Positions 12,088 to 23,830 of a DNA stretch of 64,000 nucleotides are shown one piece after another. Location of the stretch: contig CP154957.1 in the NCBI GenBank assembly GCA_039621445.1, positions 22,776,761-22,840,760 on the forward strand, given 5' to 3'. The notes under the pieces were generated by a model, which had not been told where the DNA came from, ran no database searches, and worked only from the letters and a program-made list of their open reading frames with translations. The position numbers were made by a program, and so were the translations under genes. Origin of the DNA: Euglena gracilis. Taxonomy: Eukaryota; Euglenida; Euglenophyceae; Euglenales. Position 1 is the first letter of the stretch. Every line of letters begins with the position of its first letter.

Positions 12088-14081
12088 GCCTCCCGGACCC
12101 GGAAAAACTGTTTTTGAGCCGAAAATGAGCGTTTTTTGACCCGCCAGCGCCCCGTTTTGGGCCGCCAACCCATTGACTTCGGGCCAAAACCGGGTCAAAA
12201 AAGTCGAAAAAAATCCAAAAGAAATTTTGGCCCAAAACGATGTTTTTTGGCCTCCCGGACCCGGAAAACCCGTTTTTGAGCCAAAAATGAGCGATTTTTG
12301 ACCCCTTGGCCTCCCGTTTCAGGCACAAAACCCTTGCATTTTAGTCCAAAGAGCTCCACGGAGTGGATGGTTAATGAAGGGGTGGGGGCGCGCTTATTAA
12401 GAGCTCAGCACTATTCAAAACCTGGTAAGGGGGTAAGGGGGGGTAAGGGGGGGTCGCTGAGCTCTTATCCCTTTATGGGTAAGAGCGAAGCTTACCACTG
12501 GGGGAAAACCCCCCCCGAACCCCCCCCCCTCCCCCCCCCCCCCCCCCCTCGGGGCCACCTCGGGAACCGGCGGATTATCACCATGATCCCGGCCCCGTTC
12601 CCGAATTTTTTTTTTTCAGTCACGAGCGACTGGATTCCTAGTTTCCGAATCACCTGGGTTTGACCCCCAACTCCCCGCCAGGCCCGAGTTATTCACGCGC
12701 GAAGGGGTCCAAACTGGGTAGGATTCGCCAACCCCCCCTGGATAAGCCCCCCCCCCTTTGGACGGCCAAAAAATGTCAATTTTCAAAATATCTCCAAAAT
12801 GAAGCAAAATCAAAGGAAATGTCCGGAGACCTAATTTGAAGCCCTTGGAACGCCTCATCCACCGGTATTTTGATTTCCCCGCAACGCCCCGCCTAGCCCG
12901 AGATACGGCCGTTTTCGGCGCAGCTGGCCGTTTTGTACACTTTTCCCTCTGTTCGACTTAGCCGTTTTCGGGGGGTTGGGGGTCAAAAAATCGATGTTTT
13001 CAAAATTTCTCGAAAATGATGCAAAATCAAAGGAAATGTCCAGAGACCTAAATTGAAGCCCTTGGAACGCTCTATCTACTGTGATTTTGGTTTCATCGCA
13101 GCTCACCGCCTAGCCCGAGATACGGCCGTTTTTCGGCCAATTTAGGCCATTTTGTACACTTTTTCCACTGTTCGACTTAGCCATTTTCGGCCAAAAAAGT
13201 CGAAAAAAATCGAAAATTTTTTTTTTGCCCAAAACGATGTTTTTTGGCCTCCCGGACCCAAAAAAACTGTTTTTGAGCCGAAAACGAGCGTTTTTCGACC
13301 CGCCAGCGCCCCGTTTTGGGCCGCCGACCCATTGACTTTGGGTCAAAACCGGGTCGAAAAAGTCGAAAAAAACGCTCGGTTTTCGGCTCTCAAAACACCT
13401 TTTTTTGGCCCAAAAAAAAAAAAAAAAAAAAAAAAAAACCGAAACGAATGGTTTTTTGGCCTCCCGGACCCAAAAAAACTGTTTTTGAGCCGAAAACGAG
13501 CGTTTTTCGACCCGCCAGCGCCCCGTTTTGGGCCGCCAACCCATTGACTTTGGGTGAAACCCGGGTCAGAAAAGTCGAAAAAAATCGAAAATTTTTTTTT
13601 TTGCCCAAAACGATGTTTTTTGGCCTCCCGGACCCGGAAAAACTGTTTTTTGAGCCGAAAACGAGCGTTTTTCGACCCGCCGGCGCCCCGTTTTGGGCCG
13701 CCAACCCATTGACTTTGGGTGAAACCCAGGTCAGAAAAGTCGAAAAAAATCGCAAATTTTTTTTTTGCCCGAAACGATGTTTTTTGGCCTCCCGGACCCA
13801 GAAAAACTGTTTTTGAGCCGAAAACGAGCGTTTTTCGACCCGCCAGCGCCCCGTTTTGGACCGCCGACCCATTGATGGCCATCATGACCCCGGATGGCCA
13901 TCATGACCCCGGATGGTCATCATGACCCCGGATGGCCATCATGACCCCGGATGGCCCTCATGACCAATGATGGCCATCCTGACCAATGATGGCCATGATG
14001 ACCCCGGATGGCCATCATGACCCCGGATGGCCATCATGACCAATGATGGCCATCATGACCCCGGATGGCCATCATGACCAA
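12088..14081. repeat. Left arm of palindrome 2
   Basis: From CCTCCCGGACCCGG near 12089 to the axis near 14081, this is the reverse complement of 14082-16052. The match is interrupted by a divergent patch (about 12400-12470 against about 15640-15760) and by extra homopolymer such as the long A run near 13405-13438. Content: the TTATCCCTTTATGGGTAAGA module, the TCCGGACATTTCCTTTGATT type repeat, the 165-bp satellite and the 19-bp satellite. Confidence 0.85.
13190..13870 (-). repeat. ~165-bp satellite array (minus orientation)
   Basis: About four copies of a unit containing GGCGCTGGCGGGTCGAAAAA, TTTTTCCGGGTCCGGGAGGC, AAAAAACATCGTTTTGGGCA and CCCAAAGTCAATGGGT. Copies vary mainly in A-run length. 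Open frames through it repeat the same peptide per unit and are not credible genes. Confidence 0.8.
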
Positions 14082-14291
14082 TGATGGCCATCATGCATCC
14101 GGGGTCATGATGGCCATCATTGGTCATGATGGCCATCCGGGGTCATGATGGCCATCCGGGGTCATCATGGCCATCATTGGTCAGGATGGCCATCATTGGT
14201 CATGAGGGCCATCCGGGGTCATGATGGCCATCCGGGGTCATGATGACCATCCGGGGTCATGATGGCCATCCGGGGTCATGATGGCCATCAA
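13872..14291. repeat. 19-bp satellite at the axis of palindrome 2
   Basis: Tandem GATGGCCATCATGACCCCG units, 19 bp each with a variant GACCAATGATGGCCATC, switch strand at about 14082. The array is therefore itself a head-to-head inverted satellite. Confidence 0.85.
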
Positions 14292-16052
14292 TGGGTCGGC
14301 GGTCCAAAACGGGGCGCTGGCGGGTCGAAAAACGCTCGTTTTCGGCTCAAAAACAGTTTTTCTGGGTCCGGGAGGCCAAAAAACATCGTTTCAGGAAAAA
14401 AAAAAAATTTGGATTTTTTTCCGACTTTTCTGACCTGGGTCATTAATGGGCATCCGGTGGGTCATGATGGGCCCTTGGCGGCCCAAAACGGGGCGCTGGC
14501 GGGTCGAAAAACGCTCGTTTTCGGCTCAAAAACAGTTTTTCCGGGTCCGGGAGGCCAAAAAACATCGTTTTGGGCAAAAAAAAAATTTTCGATTTTTTTC
14601 GACTTTTCTGACCCGGGTTTCACCCAAAGTCAATGGGTTGGCGGCCCAAAACGGGGCGCTGGCGGGTCGAAAAACGCTCGTTTTCGGCTCAAAAACAGTT
14701 TTTCCGGGTCCGGGAGGCCAAAAAACATCGTTTCGGGCAAAAAAATTTTTTTCGATTTTTTCGACTTTTTCGACCCGGTTTTGACCCAAAGTCAATGGGT
14801 CGGCGGCCCAAAACGGGGCGCTGGCGGGTCGAAAAACGCTCGTTTTCGGCTCAAAAACAGTTTTTTTGGGTCCGGGAGGCCAAAAAACATCGTTTTGGGC
14901 AAAAAATTTTTTTTCGATTTTTTTCGACTTTTTTGGCCGAAAATGGCTAAGTCGAACAGTGGAAAAAGTGTACAAAATGGCCTAAATTGGCCGAAAAACG
15001 GCCGTATCTCGGGCTAGGCGGTGAGCTGCGATGAAACCAAAATCACAGTAGATAGAGCGTTCCAAGGGCTTCAATTTAGGTCTCTGGACATTTCCTTTGA
15101 TTTTGCATCATTTTCGAGAAATTTTGGAAACATCGATTTTTTGACCCCCAACCCCCCGAAAACGGCTAAGTCGAACAGAGGGAAAAGTGTACAAAACGGC
15201 CAGCTGCGCCGAAAACGGCCGTATCTCGGGCTAGGCGGGGCGTTGCGGGGAAATCAAAATACCGGTGGATGAGGCGTTCCAAGGGCTTCAAATTAGGTCT
15301 CCGGACATTTCCTTTGATTTTGCTTCATTTTGGAGATATTTTGAAAATTGACATTTTTTGGCCGTCCAAAGGGGGGGGGGCTTATCCAGGGGGGGTTGGC
15401 GAATCCTACCCAGTTTGGACCCCTTCGCGCGTGAATAACTCGGGCCTGGCGGGGAGTTGGGGGTCAAACCCAGGTGATTCGGAAACTAGGAATCCAGTCG
15501 CTCGTGACTGAAAAAAAAAATTCGGGAACGGGGCCGGGATCATGGTGATAATCCGCCGGTTCCCGAGGTGGCCCCGAGGGGGGGAGGGGGGGGTTTTCCC
15601 CCAGTGGTAAGCTTCGCTCTTACCCATAAAGGGATAAGAGCTCAGCGACCCCTCCTGACATAACAGCCCACTCACTGGACTTATTTTGCCTCGAACAAGG
15701 TTGGAATAGGTGCCTGAGCCTTAATAAGTGCGCCCCCCCACCCCTTCATTGACCCCCCCATATATTAACCATCCACTCCGTGGAGCTCTTTGGACTAAAA
15801 TGCAAGGGTTTTGTGCCTGAAACGGGAGGCCAAGGGGTCAAAAATCGGTCATTTTTGGCTCAAAAACGGGTTTTCCGGGTCCGGGAGGCCAAAAAACATC
15901 GTTTTGGGCCAAAATTTCTTTTGGATTTTTTTCGACTTTTTTGACCCGGTTTTGGCCCGAAGTCAATGGGTTGGCGGCCCAAAACGGGGCGCTGGCGGGT
16001 CAAAAAACGCTCATTTTCGGCTCAAAAACAGTTTTTCCGGGTCCGGGAGGCC
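14082..16052. repeat. Right arm of palindrome 2
   Basis: Mirror of 12088-14081. Contains about four plus-oriented 165-bp satellite units (14295-14945), then the CCGTATCTCGGGCTAGGCGG repeats near 15000 and 15225, the AGCTTCGCTCTTACCCATAA module near 15610, and a further satellite unit near 15960-16100. Confidence 0.85.
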
Positions 16053-16107
16053 TAAAAACATCGTTTCGGGCAAAAAAATTATTTCGATTTTTTTTCGACT
16101 TTTTTGA

Positions 16108-17225
16108 CCCATGATGCCCATCATCGGTCATCCTCGGTCATCCTCGGTCATGATGGGCATCATGGGTCATGATGGGCATCATGGGTCATGATGGGGATCA
16201 TGGGTCATGATGGCCATCATGACCCATGATTGGCATCATGGGTCATGATGGCCATCATTGGTCATGATGGGCATCATGGGTCATGATGGCCATCATGGGT
16301 CATGATGGGCATCATGGGTCATGATGGGCATCATGGGTCATGATGGCCATCATGGGTCATGATGGCCATCATGGGTCATGATGGGCATCATGGGTCATGA
16401 TGGCCATCATGGGTCATGATGGCCATCATCGGTCATCATGGCCATCATGGCTCATGATGGCCATCATGGCTCATGATGGCCATCATGGGTCATGATGGGC
16501 ATCATGGGTCATGATGGGCATCATGGGTCATGATGGCCATCATGGGTCATGATGGCCATCATGGGTCATGATGGGCATCATGGGTCATGATGGGCATCAT
16601 GGGTCATGATGGGCATCATGGGTCATGATGGGCATCATGGGTCATGATGGGCATCATGGGTCATGATGGGCATCATGGGTCATGATGGGCATCATGGGTC
16701 ATGATGGGCATCATGGGTCATGATGGCCATCATGGGTCATGATGGGCATCATGGGTCATGATGGGCATCATGGGTCATGATGGCCATCATTGGTCATGAT
16801 GGGCATCATGGGTCATGATGGGCATCATGGGGCATGATGGCCATCATGGGTCGTGATGGCCATCATGGGTCGTGATGGGCATCATGGGTCGTGATGGGCA
16901 TCATGGGTCGTGATGGCCATCATGGGTCATGATGGGCATCATGGGTCATGATGGCCATCATGGGTCATGATGGCCATCATGGGTCATGATGGGCATCATG
17001 GGTCATGATGGCCATCATGGGTCATGATGGCCATCATGGGTCATGATGGGCATCATGGGTCATGATGGGCATCATGGGTCATGATGGGCATCATGGGTCA
17101 TGATGGGCATCATGGGTCATGATGGGCATCATGGGTCATGATGGCCATCATGGGTCATGATGGGCATCATGGCCCATCACGGGTCATGATGGCCATCATG
17201 GGTCATGATACGCATCATGGCCATC
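16108..17225. repeat. Main 19-bp satellite array
   Basis: About 1.1 kb of tandem GGGTCATGATGGGCATCAT units with C/G variants (GGCCATCAT against GGGCATCAT) and blocks of a GGGTCGTGATG variant near 16850-16910. Each unit holds overlapping ATGATG/CATCAT self-complementary words. There are no spacers, so this is a satellite and not a CRISPR array. Confidence 0.95.
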
Positions 17226-17227
17226 AC

Positions 17228-18085
17228 GGCCCATTTTCGGCTCGAAAACCCTTTTTCCGGGCCAAGAAGCATGGTTTTGGGTAAAAAATTTTTTTTCGAT
17301 ATTTTTCGCCTTTTTTGGCCGAAAACGGCCAAAAAAGTCCACCAGTGGAAAAAGTGTACAAAATGGCCAAAATCGGCTGAAAAACAGCCGTATCTCGGAC
17401 TACGCGAACAGTTGTGGGGAAATCAAAATACCGGTAGATGGAGTGTTCCAAGGGCTTCAAATTAGGTCTCCGGACATTTCCTTTGATTTTGCTTCATTTT
17501 GGAAAAATTTTGAAACTGTTGATTTTTGGCCGAATTTTGGCTGAAAACGGCTAAGTCGGACAGTGGAAAAAGTGTACAAAATGGCCCGTTGGCCGAAAAC
17601 GGGCATATCTCGGGCCAGGCGGGGAGTTGCGGGGAAATCAAAATACCGGCAGATGGGGCGTTCCAAGGGCTTCAAATTTGGTCTCAGGACATTTCCTTTG
17701 ATTTTGCTTCATTTTGGAGATATTTTGAAAATTGACATTTTTTGGCCGAAATGGCAGAGTCCAAAGAGGGGGGGGGGCTTAAAAAGGGGGGTTGGCCAAT
17801 CCCACCCAGTTTGGACCCCTTCGCGCGTGAATAACTCGGGCCTGGCGGGGAGTTGGGGGTCAAACCCAGGTGATTCGGAAACTAGGAATCCAGTCGCTCG
17901 CGACTGAAAAAAAAAATTCCGGGTACCGGGCCGGGATCATGGTGATAATCCGTCGGTTCCCGAGGTGGCCCCGACCCCCGGGGCGGGGGGGGGAGGGTCG
18001 AGGGGGGGGGTTTCGCCAGGGGTAAGCTTCGCTCTTACCCATAAAGGGATAAGAGCTCAGCGACCCACCCTTAACCACTCTTACC
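17228..18085. repeat. Segmental duplication, copy A
   Basis: Begins GCCCATTTTCGGCTCGAAAA and runs through two units of the CGGACATTTCCTTTGATTTT repeat and the TTCGCGCGTGAATAACTCGG segment, to the ATAAAGGGATAAGAGCTCAG module. The same order recurs in direct orientation at 20648-21470 and, inverted, in palindrome 2 (about 12440-13190). No gene seen. Confidence 0.85.
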
Positions 18086-18091
18086 CCCCTG

Positions 18092-18475
18092 AACTGCAAT
18101 ATTGGCATGAAAAACCTTTCGTGCTCCTGTTCGCAGTGGCGGGGTCAAATCCAAATAACAATATCCTTTCCGTGGGTCAAACTGAAATTAACTGTATCTC
18201 CGTTTGGCATGGCAAATCTTTTTCCGTAGGATACGTGCAGTAACACGGCTTTGCAATATTTGGCATGACAAATTCTGTGGCTCAACCGTTCGCAGGAGTG
18301 GGGGGGGGGGGTGCCCCAAACCCAAAACCCCCCCAACCCAAATAACATATCCTTTCGTGGTCAAACATTTTGAGGAATGCAAAACTGTCTCCAACGTCTG
18401 GCATCAATTCCTTTTTTTCCGTAGACATACTGCAACACTGCAATATTTGGCATGACAAAGTTCGGCCCGTTCGCA
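18092..18475. repeat. Three diverged tandem units (~157-188 bp)
   Basis: The anchor TGCAATATTTGGCATGA recurs at about 18095, 18252 and 18440. Each copy is followed by a CGTTCGCA word, a CCAAATAACA-type word and a TTTTTCCGTAG word. No coding signal. Confidence 0.65.
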
Positions 18476-18649
18476 TATATCCGGAAAAGGGTAAAAATGG
18501 GGCAAAGAAGGGCCATAAGTCTGTTGCGGGGGTGGGGGACGGCCTTTACCCCCCCTTACCACCCCCTTACCCCCTTACCACCCCCCGACCCCCTTACCCC
18601 CCTTACCCTTACCCCCCCCTTACCCCCCCTTACCCCCCCTTACCCCCCT

Positions 18650-19020
18650 TACCAGGTTTTGAATAGTGCTGAGCTCTTTATAAGCGCGCCCCCACCCTTC
18701 ATTGACCCCGGCCCGGCCCGGCGGGTCCGGCGGAAGGCGGCGGGGGTCCGGAGGCGGCGGCCGGCGGGCGGCGGCCGGGCGGGGGTCCGGCCGGCGGCCG
18801 GAGGCGGTGCCGGCCGGCGGCGGAGGCGGCGGCGGAGCGGCGGGCGCGGCGGCCGGCGGTCGGCCGGCGGCCCGGCGGCGGCGGCGGCGGCCCGGCTGGT
18901 GGCGGGCCCGGCGGCGGCGGTCCGGCCGGCGGCCGGCGGCCCAGCGGCCGGCGGCAGCCCGGCGGCCCGGCGGCCCGGCGGTCCGGCCGGCGGCCCGGCG
19001 GTCCGGCCGGCGGCCCGGAA
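18650..19020. repeat. Second GC-only array with its leader
   Basis: ACCAGGTTTTGAATAGTGCT and TTCATTGACCCCGGCCCGG precede about 310 bp made only of G and C words (GGCGGCGG, GGTCCGGCCGG) with rare A/T. The leader matches the one at about 5330-5395, so these are two copies of one composite module. Confidence 0.8.
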
Positions 19021-19895
19021 AACGCTCGTTTTCGGATCAAAGCAGTTTTTCTGGGTCCGGGAGGCCAAAAAACATCGTTTTCGGCAAAAAAAATTTTCCA
19101 TTTTTTTCGACTTTTTTGACCTTGTATTGACCCAAAATCAATGGGTTGGCGGCTCAAAACGGGGCGCTGGCGGGTCGAAAAACGCTCATGTTCGGCTCAA
19201 AAACGGTTTTTCTGAGTCCGGGAGGCCAAAGGACATCGTTTCGGGCAAAAAATTTTTTTTCGATTTTTTCGACTTTTTTGACCGGTTTTGACCCAAAGTC
19301 AATGGGTTGGCGGCCCAAAACGGGGCGCTGGCGGGTCGAATTTTTCCGGGTCCGGGAGGCCAAAAAACAACGTTTTGAGCAAAAAAATTTTTTTCGATTT
19401 TTTTCGACTTTTTTGACCCGGTTTTGACCCAAAGTCAATGGGTTGGCAAAACAGGGCGCTGGCCGGTCGAAAAACACTCATTTTCGGCTCAAAAACAGTT
19501 TTTCCAGGTCCGGGAGGCCCAAAAACATCGTTTTGGGCAAAAAAATTTTTTTCGATTTTTTTCGACTTTTTTGACCCGGTTTTGACCCAAAGTCAATGGG
19601 TTGGCGGCCCAAAACGGGGCGCTGGCGGGTCGAAAAACGCTCATTTTCGGCTCAAAAACGGTTTTTCTGAGTCCGGGAGGCCAAAGGACATCGTTTCGGG
19701 CAAAAATTTTTTTTTCGATTTTTTTGGACTTTTTTGACCCGGTTTTGACCCAAAGTCAATGGGTTGGCGGCCCAAAACGGGGCGCTGGCGGGTCGAAAAA
19801 CGCTCATTTTCGGCTCAAAAACGGTTTTTCCGGGTCCGGGAGGCCAAAAAACATCGTTTCGGGCAAAAAAATTATTTCGATTTTTTTTCGACTTT
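19020..19895 (+). repeat. ~165-bp satellite array (plus orientation)
   Basis: About six units of the same satellite as in palindrome 2, each carrying GGCGCTGGCGGGTCGAAAAA, the GGGTCCGGGAGGCCAAA word and a terminal GACCCAAAGTCAATGGGTTG. One unit near 19340 has an internal deletion. Confidence 0.85.
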
Positions 19896-19900
19896 TTTGA

Positions 19901-20590
19901 CCCATGATGCCCATCATTGGTCATGATGGCCATCCTCGGTCATGATGGGCATCATGGGTCATGATGGCCATCATGGCCATCATGGGTCATGATGGCCATC
20001 CTCGGTCATGATGGGCATCATGGGTCATGATGGCCATCATGGGTCATGATGGCCATCATGGGTCATGATGGCCATCATGGGTCATGATGGCCATCATGGG
20101 TCATGATGGCCATCATGGGTCATGATGGGCCATCATGGGTCATGATGGCCATCATGGGTCTGATGGCCATCATGGGGTCATGATGGCCATCATGGGTCAT
20201 GATGGCCATCATGGGTCATGATGGCCATCATGGTCATGATGGCATCATGGGCCATGATGGACACATCTTGGGTCATGTGGGCCATCATGGGTCATGGGCA
20301 TCATTGGTCATGATGGCCATCATGGGTCATGATGGCCATCATGGGTCTTGATGGCCATCATGGGTCATGATGGCCATCATGGGTCATGATGGCCATCATG
20401 GGTCATGATGGCCATCATTGGTCATGATGGCCATTCTGGGTCATGATGGGCAGTCTGGGTCATGATGGGCATCATGGCCCAGGATTGGCATCATGGGTCA
20501 TGATGGCCATCATGGGTCATGATGGGCATCAGTCATGATGCGCATCATGGCCATCACGGGTCATGATGGCCATGATGGCCATGATGGTCG
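19901..20590. repeat. Second 19-bp satellite array
   Basis: Tandem GGGTCATGATGGCCATCAT units, less regular than at 16108-17225, with indels between 20220 and 20300. Confidence 0.9.
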
Positions 20591-20647
20591 AAAAACGCCC
20601 ATTTTCGGCTCGAAAACCCTTTTTCCGGGTCCGGGAGGCCATCACGG

Positions 20648-21470
20648 CCCATTTTCGGCTCGAAAACCCTTTTTCCGGGCCAAGAAGCATGGTTTTGGGT
20701 AAAAAATTTTTTTTCGATATTTTTCGCCTTTTTTGGCCGAAAACGGCTAAGTCCACCAGTGGAAAAAGTGTACAAAATGGCCAGAATCGGCTGATAAACT
20801 GCCGTATCTCGGGCTACGCGAACAGTTGCGGGGAAATCAAAATACCGGTAGATGGAGTGTTCCAAGGGCTTCAATTTAGGTCTCCGGACATTTCCTTTGA
20901 TTTTGCTTCATTTTGGAAAAATTTTGAAACTATTGATTTTTGGCCGAATTTTGGCTGAAAACGGCTAAGTCGGACAGTGGAAAAAGTGTACAAAACGGCC
21001 ATCCGGGCCGAAAACGGCCGTATCTCGGGCCAGGCGGGGAGTTGCGGGGAAATCAAAATACCGGCAGATGGGGCGTTCCAAGGGCTTCAAATTTGGTCTC
21101 AGGACATTTCCTTTGATTTTGCTTCATTTTGGAGATATTTTGAAAATTGACATTTTTTTGGCCGAAATGGCAGAGTCCAAAGGGGGGGGGTTGGCCAATC
21201 CTACCCAGTTTGGACCCCTTCGCGCGTGAATAACTCGGGCCTGGCGGGGAGTTGGGGGTCAAACCCAGGTGATTCGGAAACTAGGAATCCAGTCGCTCGC
21301 GACTGAAAAAAAAATTTCGGGAACGGGGCCGGGATCATGGTGATAATCCGCCGGTTCCCGAGGTGGCCCCGAGGGGGGGGGGGAGGGGGGGGGTTCGGGG
21401 GGGGGTTTCCCCCAGTGGTAAGCTTCGCTCTTACCCATAAAGGGATAAGAGCTCAGCGACCCCCCCTTAC
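20648..21470. repeat. Segmental duplication, copy B
   Basis: Direct repeat of 17228-18085 with few changes, again preceded by a 19-bp satellite array. The repeating order (165-bp satellite, 19-bp satellite, this segment) suggests duplication of a higher-order block. Confidence 0.85.
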
Positions 21471-21479
21471 CCCCCTTGC

Positions 21480-21880
21480 CACTCCCCACTTCGTGCCATA
21501 TGTGTGTGGACACCAAAATAATTTTTTGGTTGTGGTTAATAATTTGTGGTTCACCTATGGACACCAAAAAAAATTTGTGGTTCGCACGTCTTTTGTGAAC
21601 CACTCTAAATGAATGTCTGGTCCGGGCCGCCCGGAGGGCGGCCAAATAGGGGGGGGGTCACGTTAGTGAACACAGTTTTTTGGCAGATAAAGGTGTTCAG
21701 TCCATGTGTGCAATGTCAATAAACGTGTTCAGATCACGATTTTTTGTGCAGGAAAACGTGTTCAGTCCACGTGTACAATGTCAATAAACGTGTTCAGTCC
21801 ACGTTTATCGTCGCTGTACACGTGGACCGAACACGGTTTTTCACGACACTGTACATTGTGGACTGAACACGGTTTCAAAC
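21480..21880. repeat. Inverted repeats with GTGTTCAGTCCACGT and GTGGACACCAAA words
   Basis: TGTGGACACCAAAA words near 21510 and 21560 match those at 4225-4290 and 5840-5900. From about 21680, AACGTGTTCAGTCCACGTGT occurs with variants three times and then inverted (ACGTGGACCGAACACGG, TGTGGACTGAACACGG), forming a foldback structure. No gene. Confidence 0.65.
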
Positions 21881-21974
21881 TCCCTTTTTCCCGCTTTCGT
21901 TATTTGCCATGTTGCGCCTGGCTAACCTCGCTGAGTGCCAGAGGGAAGGCAGTACGGGGGGGGGCTGCGGACCC

Positions 21975-22500
21975 CCCGGTGAACGTTCACCGGTGAACGT
22001 TCACCGGGGGGGGTACTTTTGGCGGTGAAGTTCACCGGTGAAGTTCACCAGTGAACTTCACCGTTTTGATGGTTGGGGGTGCAATTTTCATGGGTGAAAT
22101 TTTGCTCCTTTCCTCTCAAAATGGTCATTTTGAGGTTGATACTTCATGGAATTTTGTCGAAATTTCCGAAAACCTGCCCAAAATGTCTTTTGCGGCCATT
22201 TTTGGCCAAAAAGTGCTCTCGTGGTGAACTTCACCGGTGAAGTTCACCGATGGGTTAAACCCCCCCCCCACCTATAAGAAACCCCCCTCTATAAGAAACC
22301 CCCCACCTATAAGAAACCCTTTGGGCATTTTCGGACCGACGCCCACCTATAAGAAACCCCCACCTATAAGAAACCCCTCGGGCCATTTTTTGGAAACCCA
22401 CCTATAAGAAACGGGTTTCTTATAGGTGGGGGGGTTTAGGCAGAGGGGGGGGGGAGGGGGTCCGGGACCCCCCGGTGAACTTTCAAACGGTGAACTTCAC
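21975..22500. repeat. Foldback region with GGTGAACTTCACC palindromes and CCTATAAGAAACCCC array
   Basis: Self-complementary GGTGAACGTTCACC and GGTGAAGTTCACC words cluster at 21978-22065, 22225-22250 and 22470-22500. Between them, CACCTATAAGAAACCCC occurs about six times (22270-22410) and once inverted (GGGTTTCTTATAGGTGGGGG, near 22412). Likely a composite of small elements; no coding capacity. Confidence 0.7.
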
Positions 22501-22551
22501 CATATGGGGGAGAGGGGGGTCAAAATGACCAAAGTCTACTGCCTGATCTCC

Positions 22552-22966
22552 CTGGGGCTGGATAGAGGTAGAGGGATAGAGGTGGAGGTAGAGGTAGAGG
22601 TAGGTCACCTCTACCTCTACTATCCCTCTATGTCACCTCAATTGTCAAACTTTCAAGGAAAGTGGCTTATGAACGAAGGCAATTTTGTGGAAAAAAATCA
22701 GAAATTGGCCACTTTTGTCACAAATCTCTTATGGCAGTTTTTGAAACCACCCATCCGGATATTTTTTCTCATTCCTAACCTAAATAAAATGCGTTGAGAT
22801 GTTAATTTGCCAAATTTGAGGCATTTGGAGCCCTTTGTGGCCCTCATCGGTGCCAGTTTATGACATTTTATGGACATAGAGGTGACATACAGGTGGAGGT
22901 AGAGGAAGAGGTGGGTCAGATAGAGGTAGAGGACTTTTGACCTCTATCTACCTCTATCCAGCCCTG
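22552..22966. mobile_element. MITE-like element with GAGGTA subterminal repeats
   Basis: The left end contains GGGGCTGGATAGAGGTAGAG and the right end is the complement of CAGGGCTGGATAGAGGTAGA. Arrays of GAGGTA/GGTAGA lie inside both ends. The layout copies the TTGAGG element at 226-683 but with a different word. I see no target-site duplication, so the exact left border is uncertain. Confidence 0.55.
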
Positions 22967-23159
22967 CAAATGCCCTCCCCCCCCCACGGTGAAGGAGTTT
23001 GTGGATGTCCTCCAAAAGGTGAAGTCTCCATCCGAGGAAGCCGATGCTTTGCTTGGTGAAACTCTTCCACCCGACTTAGTGCCAGTAAAGATGTCTGGGA
23101 TGTTTATGACACGGCGCGTCCGTATTGTTCCTGGCTTCAAAGAGGAGCAAAAATAGCGC

Positions 23160-23290
23160 CAAACCCCCTTTGGGGTCATTTTTTTGTAAACCCGCCCCCC
23201 TAAATAATACCCCCCAAACAACCCCCCCCCCCCCAAACAATCCCCCCCCGACTTCAGCCGCCGAAATAATCCCCCCCCCCCCCGGTTTCG
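23160..23290. repeat. C-tract words (AAATAATACCCCCC, AAACAACCCCCC)
   Basis: Runs of C separated by AAATAATA, AAACAA and GAAATAAT words, resembling the AAATAACACCCCCC block near 63240-63415. No gene. Confidence 0.55.
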
Positions 23291-23410
23291 GGCCGAATGC
23301 TCCGGCTTCATGCCCGAGCCGGCGGCTGGGACGGCGAATTTCCCCAAATCCTCATGTTTGGGACACGTTTGGTTTTTCTTCACGATTTTCGTCGGAATTG
23401 GTTGCCAATC

Positions 23411-23830
23411 AAAATTGGTAGATTTCACACTTCTGGTGCCATGTTGCCCAAAGCTCTTCTCAAGGGCTTTCGACAGGTGGCTGCAGAATTCGGCCATAAT
23501 GCACACTATTTTCAGCGATCGTGCATTCCAAAATTAATATGTCAAATCCCACAGCTCAGGTGCCATACAGCACACCAATCGAAAGCCACCCTAGACCTTT
23601 CGCTTGGTACCCTCAGAACTCACACCACACTACACAGTACTCTGAAAATTGGCGATCATATGTTCCGACCATGTTTGCAAATTCGAAATTCCACTGTTCA
23701 CCTGCCATATTGCCCCTTGATCGAACGCTTTTCTCAAGGGCTTTCAGCAGATGGCCTTATCTTTCAGCCATGCTTCATGGTATTCTATTTCAGAAATTAC
23801 CCAAAATTGGCCGAAAGGGGGGTGTACCCC
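23411..23830. repeat. Diverged ~125-140-bp tandem repeat
   Basis: Three related units are anchored by TTCTGGTGCCATGTTGCCC (23431), CTCAGGTGCCATACAGCAC (about 23555) and TTCACCTGCCATATTGCCCC (about 23697). Two of them share CTTTTCTCAAGGGCTTTC-like sequence. A 193-codon frame crosses the units (23297-23878) but matches nothing I know. Confidence 0.5.

Noticed and set aside
14259-15017. 252-codon open frame on the + strand
   Set aside because: It runs through tandem 165-bp satellite units and repeats the same peptide; other frames of the same units are equally open. Satellite, not a gene.
16108-17225. CRISPR-like regular repeat
   Set aside because: Units are 19 bp, directly adjacent, without unique spacers, and the genome is eukaryotic.
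18699-19157. Long Gly/Arg/Pro-rich frames on both strands
   Set aside because: They are readings of a GC-only array; every frame is open because stop codons need A and T.
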